Of a stretch of DNA of 11,158 nucleotides, positions 7,071 to 11,158 are shown in pieces (the stretch's first letter is position 1; every line of letters begins with the position of its first letter). The notes under the pieces are model-generated. The model was given only the letters and a program-made list of their open reading frames with translations, was not told the origin of the DNA and searched no databases. The translations under genes and the position numbers were made by a program. Origin of the DNA: an uncultured Clostridium sp. (GTDB lineage Bacteria > Bacillota > Clostridia > Lachnospirales > Lachnospiraceae); the NCBI GenBank assembly GCA_945946715.1, contig CAMEWU010000062.1, positions 1-11,158 on the forward strand. Direction: 5' to 3'.

Positions 7071-8303
7071 CTATAACTGATGTATAAAGATACCACTTCT
7101 TAATTTAGGTTCGAACCAAGTAGACTTTGGTGGCATCAATAACCCTGCATCAGAAACACCAAACAGTTCAATAATAGAAGTTGGATACATGGAAAATGCC
7201 AGACACATATCAGTTTCTGCCCGTCGTTCCAATTCCTGCAGTCCACGAATTCCTCCGACAAAATCTATTCGTTTATCTGTTCTTGGATCTGCAATATGCA
7301 GTCTTTTTTCAAATATTTCTCTTTGTAAAATAGATACATCTAATCCCTCAACCGGATCTTCCCTGCAAATCTCCGGATGCGCAGTCAGGTGATACCATGT
7401 ATGATTCAGATACATTCCAAATGTCCCCTTCTTCGTTGGACTAACCGGTTCCTTACATTCTACTATATCAAAATCTTCTTGAATCTGTGTTAAGAATTCT
7501 TCCTCTGTCATTCCTGCTAAATCCTTAATTACCCGATTATATGGCATGATCATTAATTGATTATGCGGAAATAACACAGACAAAAAAAAGTTGAATTCTT
7601 CTGTGCCATCATAGTCCGGATGCTCTGATCGCCGCTTTAATCCTACTTTTACTGCTGACGCAGCTCTATGATGACCATCTGCGATATATATGTTCTCAAC
7701 TTGCCGGAATCCTTCATGTATCTCCCTGATATCAGAATCCTGGTCAATCACCCATACAGCATGTCCAATTTCATCCGGAGATGTAAACTGATATACCGGT
7801 AACTGTTTTTTTATCCGTTCTACTACTGCATCTATTCTTTGCTGTGCACGATAAGCCAGAAAAATTGGTCCTGTTTGTGCATTACAGACATCCACATGGT
7901 TAATTCGATCTAATTCTTTATCCTCTCTGGTATTCTCATGTTTTTTTATCACATTATTCTGATAATCATCAATAGATGCACAAGCCACAATCCCTGTCTG
8001 GGCTCTTCCATCCATAGTCAGCTCATATATGTAATATACCTGCTTATTTTCCTGAATATAGATACCATCCTGAATCATAGTATCTAACAATTCTTTTGCC
8101 TTTTGGTATACAAGTGGTGAATACATGTCCATAGAATCGTCAAACTGAGTCTCTGCTCTGTCAACTTTTAGAAATGACAATGGTTCACGCTCTACCTCTT
8201 TCTTTGCTTCCTCACGATTATAGACATCATAAGGCAATGCTGCTACCCGTTCTACCACATCTGCTCTTGGACGAAATCCCTGAAAAGCTCTTACTTCAGC
8301 CAT
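7071..8303 (-). CDS. DUF1015 family protein
   Basis: This is a 410-residue soluble protein of the DUF1015 family (typical length about 400-450). Family hallmarks seen are LPYDVYN (23-29), KHENT (121-125), IADGHHRAAS (207-216), RIDFVGG, and the C-terminal MPPKSTWFEPKLRSG (390-404). The biochemical role is not established from this sequence. In clostridia the family often lies near serine-synthesis genes, whereas here it precedes glgB by 14 bp. The DGHHR motif recalls the one reported in ParB/sulfiredoxin-fold free serine kinases, which suggests, but does not show, a small-molecule phosphotransfer role. AAGGAG lies about 10 nt before the ATG. A candidate promoter lies just upstream, so this is the first gene of the DUF1015-glgB(-mscS) group. 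Confidence 0.9.
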   Translation of the reverse strand: MAEVRAFQGFRPRADVVERVAALPYDVYNREEAKKEVEREPLSFLKVDRAETQFDDSMDMYSPLVYQKAKELLDTMIQDGIYIQENKQVYYIYELTMDGRAQTGIVACASIDDYQNNVIKKHENTREDKELDRINHVDVCNAQTGPIFLAYRAQQRIDAVVERIKKQLPVYQFTSPDEIGHAVWVIDQDSDIREIHEGFRQVENIYIADGHHRAASAVKVGLKRRSEHPDYDGTEEFNFFLSVLFPHNQLMIMPYNRVIKDLAGMTEEEFLTQIQEDFDIVECKEPVSPTKKGTFGMYLNHTWYHLTAHPEICREDPVEGLDVSILQREIFEKRLHIADPRTDKRIDFVGGIRGLQELERRAETDMCLAFSMYPTSIIELFGVSDAGLLMPPKSTWFEPKLRSGIFIHQL

Positions 8304-8356
8304 ATTGTTCTGTCTCCTTTATCCAATTCTTCCATTACATAATTACAGATAGTATT

Positions 8357-8385
8357 ATTCTACATCATATAGTCCAAAAATCCAA
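8357..8385 (-). promoter_or_regulatory. Candidate promoter of the DUF1015-glgB operon
   Basis: On the minus strand TTGGAT (8380-8385) and TAGAAT (8357-8362) are spaced by 17 bp, matching consensus at 3/6 and 5/6 positions. The site lies between the upstream terminator (8408-8440) and the DUF1015 start. An overlapping alternative is TTGGAC with TACTAT, also spaced 17 bp. Confidence 0.45.
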
Positions 8386-8407
8386 GTATAAATATGCATA
8401 TAACAAT

Positions 8408-8440
8408 AAAAGACAGACTATATAAGATAATCTGTCTTTT
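8408..8440 (-). terminator. Intrinsic terminator after the DAHP synthase gene
   Basis: AAAAGACAGA (8408-8417) pairs perfectly with TCTGTCTTTT (8431-8440) around a 13-nt AT-rich loop. The hairpin lies 18 bp beyond the DAHP synthase stop codon. The U-rich end (TTTTATTG on the minus strand) makes it a rho-independent terminator. The plus-strand side is also U-rich, so it could work in both directions. Confidence 0.75.
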
Positions 8441-8458
8441 TATCGCTTTTTATTAAAA

Positions 8459-9487
8459 TTACAACAAATCTGCCACTTCTAGTATCAGATTTCTAGACTT
8501 TTCCCAGCCCAAACATGGGTCTGTAATGGATTTACCGTAACACCCACCATCAATTGACTGATTGCCGTCTTCAATATAACTTTCTACCATTACACCCTTT
8601 ACCAGACTTCGAATTTCGGAAGAATGCCGCATACTGTGTAATACTTCCTTTACAATACGTGGCTGTTCTGCCCATTTCTTACCGGAATTATTATGATTGG
8701 CGTCAACTATGCAGGCAGGATTCTTCAATTCGAATTTATTATACAACTCTACCAGCATCATTAAATCTTCATAGTGATAGTTAGAAATGGACTGTCCATG
8801 TTTATTCACTGCACCACGTAAGATACAGTGCACCAAATCATTCCCATCTGTTTTCGTTTCCCATCCGGTATAAAGGAAGGTGTGCTTCATCTGACCTGCC
8901 AGACAGGAATTCATCATAACGGTCAAATCTCCACTGGTTGGATTCTTCATTCCTACCGGAATATCCATTCCAGAGGTTACAATTCGATGTTGTTGATCCT
9001 CTACGCTTCTTGCACCAATCGCAACATAAGATAAAATATCCTCCAGATACTGCCAGTTTTCAGAATACAACATCTCATCTGCAGCTGTTAATCCTGTTGC
9101 TGCAATCGCATCAATATGCATTTTACGAATTGCTTTTACACCTTCGAACATATCCGGAGCCTTTTCCGGATCCGGCTGATGTAACATTCCCTTATATCCT
9201 GCGCCTGTTGTTCTAGGCTTATTGGTATAGATACGAGGAATAATTAATATCTTATCCTGTACCTCTTCCTGTACCTTTGCCAATCGAGTTACATAGTCCA
9301 AAACTGCAGTTTCATTATCTGCGGAACAAGGACCGATAATCATAATAAACTTATCAGATTCACCGGTAAATACCTGGCGAATCATATCATCCCGATTTTC
9401 CTTGATTTTCTTTAACTCTGCTGTCATAGGAATCATTTCCTGTAATTCTGCAGGAGTAGGTACTTTTTTAATAAAATTCAAAGCCAT
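8459..9487 (-). CDS. 3-deoxy-7-phosphoheptulonate (DAHP) synthase, type I AroFGH class
   Basis: The enzyme condenses phosphoenolpyruvate with erythrose 4-phosphate, the first step of the shikimate pathway to aromatic amino acids. The 342-residue length matches the AroF/AroG/AroH class (about 350). Motifs seen are IIGPCSADN (50-58), YTNKPRTTGAGYKG (87-100), GARSVEDQQHR (158-168), GMKNPTSGD (179-187), VDANHNNSGK (261-270), VESYIEDGNQ (301-310) and SITDPCLGW (320-328). The expected metal ligands are present: Cys54, His265, Glu302 and Asp323. AAGGAG precedes the ATG by 9 nt. The gene lies 25 bp after the FocA-like gene with no terminator or obvious promoter between, so the two are probably cotranscribed. 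Which aromatic amino acid inhibits it cannot be read, so no letter is given to the aro symbol. Confidence 0.96.
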   Translation of the reverse strand: MALNFIKKVPTPAELQEMIPMTAELKKIKENRDDMIRQVFTGESDKFIMIIGPCSADNETAVLDYVTRLAKVQEEVQDKILIIPRIYTNKPRTTGAGYKGMLHQPDPEKAPDMFEGVKAIRKMHIDAIAATGLTAADEMLYSENWQYLEDILSYVAIGARSVEDQQHRIVTSGMDIPVGMKNPTSGDLTVMMNSCLAGQMKHTFLYTGWETKTDGNDLVHCILRGAVNKHGQSISNYHYEDLMMLVELYNKFELKNPACIVDANHNNSGKKWAEQPRIVKEVLHSMRHSSEIRSLVKGVMVESYIEDGNQSIDGGCYGKSITDPCLGWEKSRNLILEVADLL

Positions 9488-9512
9488 AATATGTATCTCC
9501 TTATAATTCTAT

Positions 9513-10376
9513 CTAATCTTTCTTATCACGAACCGGATTCATGAATTTTCCCTTATTAATTTCATAGTATACAATTCCAACGCATACCATACCACCAACA
9601 ATATTTCCCAAGGTAACAGGGGCTAAGTTCGATAAAAATCCGGTAATATTTAATGCAGAATGTATCTGTTCTGCTGTCATTCCGTAGTTGTCTATCGCAA
9701 CCTGTACATAAGTCGAATCCGTTGCTGCAAGGATACCGGCTGGAATGTAATACATATTTGCCACACAGTGTTCAAATCCAGCTGTAACAAACACCATAAT
9801 CGGGAACCAGATTGCAAAAAGCTTTCCGATAATATCTTTCGCTGTACCGGCCATCAAAATTGCCATGCACACAAGAATATTACATAGTATACCTGAACAA
9901 AATGCCGGCCAAAAATTCATCGTAGATTTTGTGACTGCAACCTTAATTGTATAAGCCCCCAGCAAACCAGAAGTATAATTAAGATTTCCTGACCAAAAAA
10001 TCATAGATGCTGCCATAAAAGAACCAAGCATATTGCTAAAATAGACCACTACCAAATTGCGAATCATCTGTAATACAGTAACCTTTTTATCCATTACATC
10101 CATAATTAGCAGACTGTTACCAGTAACCAATTCCCCACCTACCAATACAATCATCATCAAACCTACCGGAAAGACTATGCCTGCAACAAGGCGGGCAACA
10201 CCAACATTTTCAATATTATGTACCGCAACATTAGAAGATGCAGCACCAATTGCAATAAAAACACCAGCCATTATTCCCATAAAAAACATTTTCCAAATAT
10301 TCAAATTAGCTTTTGTCACTCCTGCCTTAATATTACCATCAATTGTCTCTGACGGAGTATTATATATATTTTCCAT
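9513..10376 (-). CDS. focA: Formate/nitrite transporter (FNT family), FocA-like
   Basis: This is a 287-residue pentameric inner-membrane channel of the FNT family, moving formate or related small anions. Six hydrophobic segments are visible at about 29-52, 62-80, 105-128, 155-176, 187-218 and 248-272. Family motifs are GGELVTGN (80-87, Thr85 of the omega loop), CNILVC (165-170), GFEHCVANMYYIPAG (200-214, with the central His203) and PVTLGNIVGG (253-262). An in-frame ATG at 10412 would add 12 residues. ATG 10374-10376 is preferred because GAGGAG lies 8 nt before it. It sits directly upstream of the DAHP synthase gene. Formate is most likely in a fermentative anaerobe, but nitrite or hydrosulfide cannot be excluded from sequence alone. 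Confidence 0.93.
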   Translation of the reverse strand: MENIYNTPSETIDGNIKAGVTKANLNIWKMFFMGIMAGVFIAIGAASSNVAVHNIENVGVARLVAGIVFPVGLMMIVLVGGELVTGNSLLIMDVMDKKVTVLQMIRNLVVVYFSNMLGSFMAASMIFWSGNLNYTSGLLGAYTIKVAVTKSTMNFWPAFCSGILCNILVCMAILMAGTAKDIIGKLFAIWFPIMVFVTAGFEHCVANMYYIPAGILAATDSTYVQVAIDNYGMTAEQIHSALNITGFLSNLAPVTLGNIVGGMVCVGIVYYEINKGKFMNPVRDKKD

Positions 10377-10399
10377 ATCATTTTCTCCTCGTATAATAT

Positions 10400-10428
10400 C
10401 TTTTAGATACATAAATGTATCTTGATAA
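10400..10428 (-). promoter_or_regulatory. Candidate focA promoter with an 18-bp palindrome in its spacer
   Basis: AGATACATAAATGTATCT (10405-10422) is a two-armed palindrome with 8-bp arms and a 2-bp centre. On the minus strand it fills the 17-bp spacer between weak hexamers TTATCA (10423-10428) and TAAAAG (10400-10405), each 4/6 to consensus. This is a classic operator position. The promoter match is weak; the palindrome itself is certain. Confidence 0.4.
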
Positions 10429-10450
10429 CTTAATAAATATTTGTTCAGTA

Positions 10451-10464
10451 GGCTTACTTAAGCC
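10451..10464. repeat. Short palindrome GGCTTA-ct-TAAGCC
   Basis: Two 6-bp arms around a 2-bp centre lie 75 bp upstream of the FocA-like start. It could be a second operator half-region or part of the left end of the IS110 relic. Its function is unknown. Confidence 0.35.
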
Positions 10465-10522
10465 CATGATATAATTGTCCTAGTGTCAATCAGGTAATAG
10501 TTCTTTTTTCTCCTGTTGAACC

Positions 10523-11098
10523 AGTAATGGTTGCTTCAAATTTAGTCTGTTCCTGCCTTAACTTCTCATTCCCTTGACACAGTTCTGATTGGTCTCGAAG
10601 CAACCTCTGTCTATGGAGACAATCTCGTGTACTTCTTGAGGGAAGATGCCACTCTGACGCCTTTTAACAGAAAGATTCATGTTCTCAATCCTAAGCAGGT
10701 AAAGAAGTTTAAAGAGGCTTACAATGACCTGTCTAAAAATGATTATATGGACTCTTTTGTCATTGCTGACTGCCTAAGACGGTAAATGACTCCGTTAATC
10801 AGGTGCTTTCTATATCCATAACCTCGATGAAGGCATAGGAATCTCAAATGAAAGAGTTCGATAAAGCAATCGCTGCTCAGATGGAACTCCTGCCAAATGT
10901 ATTTTAAAGTATTATCTGTGTGCAACAGCATTCTCACTTGTAAGATGCGACAAGGAGTACAGCGACTTCTACCACCTTAAGTAAAAAGAGGTAAACAGCT
11001 CCCAACACAAACGTGCACTCGCATTAACTGCCCATAAATTTGTGCGGTTAGTCTTTGCACTGCTCAAAGACAATCGCCTATACCATCCGTCAAAGTAG
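10523..11098 (+). pseudogene. Decayed IS110-family transposase (DEDD type)
   Basis: Fragments of an IS110-type transposase appear in order but in different frames. A short trace, SNGCFKFSLFL, starts at 10523. Bases 10546-10785 give the RuvC-like part with DTVLIGLEATSVYGDNLVYF, then VLNPKQVKKF and SKNDYMDSFVIADCLRR before a TAA; the E, D and D of the DEDD set are present but the first D is lost. Bases 10800-10907 shift frame and give ESQMKEFDKAIAAQMELLPN, interrupted by TAG at 10836-10838. Bases 10907-11098 shift again and give the C-terminal block EYSDFYHLK, a TAA at 10982-10984, then QHKRALALTAHKFVRLVFAL to the terminal TAG. The region is much shorter than an intact gene (about 400 codons), with the middle Tnp_20 part largely deleted. 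It is clearly non-functional and lies upstream of, and divergent from, the FocA-like gene. Confidence 0.85.
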
Positions 11099-11158
11099 AT
11101 GAGTTCATCTACTTGCTGATGAGCTACGCCCTGCTCATTTTCAAAAAACATGGTCGAC
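11099..11158. other. Unassigned right edge
   Basis: These are the 60 bp after the end of the transposase relic. The plus-strand frame starting at 11098 is open to the edge (DEFIYLLMSYALL and on) but is too short to assign. The window ends on GTCGAC. It may be the right flank of the IS110 relic or the edge of another broken gene. Confidence 0.3.

Noticed and set aside
10377..10412. Upstream ATG adding 12 residues to the FocA-like protein
   Set aside because: GAGGAG lies 8 nt before the ATG at 10374-10376, while nothing comparable precedes the upstream ATG. The extension would also run across part of the candidate promoter.
10057..10425. 122-codon plus-strand frame opposite the FocA-like gene
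   Set aside because: It is a shadow of the strongly supported transporter on the opposite strand.
10484..10489. Perfect minus-strand TTGACA as a focA -35 box
   Set aside because: At 16-18 bp downstream the sequence is GGGCT-like with no -10 match; the nearest AT-rich hexamer is only about 11 bp away.
10743..11151. Two minus-strand frames of 60-64 codons in the right-hand region
   Set aside because: They are antisense to recognisable IS110 transposase fragments and have no protein-family features.
1..11158. CRISPR array, tRNA, rRNA, toxin-antitoxin or defence genes
   Set aside because: No regularly spaced repeats, no tRNA-like cloverleaf signals noticed and no defence-family domains were seen. 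The XRE gene has no toxin partner beside it.

Overview
The window looks like chromosomal DNA from a low-GC member of the Firmicutes, most likely class Clostridia and plausibly Lachnospiraceae. The evidence is AT-rich sequence, strong AGGAG-type ribosome binding sites, a Spo0A-family regulator (a family confined to endospore-forming lineages), a type I DAHP synthase, a formate/nitrite-type (FNT) transporter, and a DUF1015 protein next to glgB. The family-level assignment is inference. Apart from one small regulator gene and a transposase relic, everything is encoded on the minus strand.

Read in the minus-strand direction from the right, the layout is as follows. (1) 10523-11098 holds a decayed IS110-family transposase on the plus strand, broken into several frames. 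(2) 10376-8459 is a probable two-gene operon: a FocA-like formate/nitrite channel, then a type I DAHP synthase 25 bp downstream, closed by an intrinsic terminator at 8408-8440. (3) A candidate promoter at 8357-8385 starts a group of DUF1015 protein, glycogen branching enzyme GlgB (14 bp gap) and an MscS-type mechanosensitive channel (62 bp gap containing a perfect hairpin). (4) 3602-3919, on the plus strand, encodes an XRE-family regulator that diverges from argH and meets the mscS gene tail to tail with no base between the stop codons. (5) argH has a good promoter at 3311-3339. It is followed by a small acidic protein gene overlapping argH by 8 bp, then a receiver/winged-helix response regulator that ends at a clear terminator (691-729). 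(6) The left edge carries the first 198 codons of a Spo0A-like gene with its own TATAAT box.

Most of the genes are ordinary metabolism and stress functions: arginine synthesis, aromatic amino acid entry step, glycogen branching, formate movement and osmotic relief. The unusual part is the left end. Two adjacent response regulators of different architecture both carry asparagine (codon AAT) where the phosphoacceptor aspartate should be. The Spo0A-like protein has also lost the acidic metal-binding pair. Both therefore look like pseudo-receivers that would act without classical phosphorylation. No histidine kinase gene lies in the window. This is the most plausible candidate for something not yet described here; the sequence alone cannot show what the two proteins regulate.
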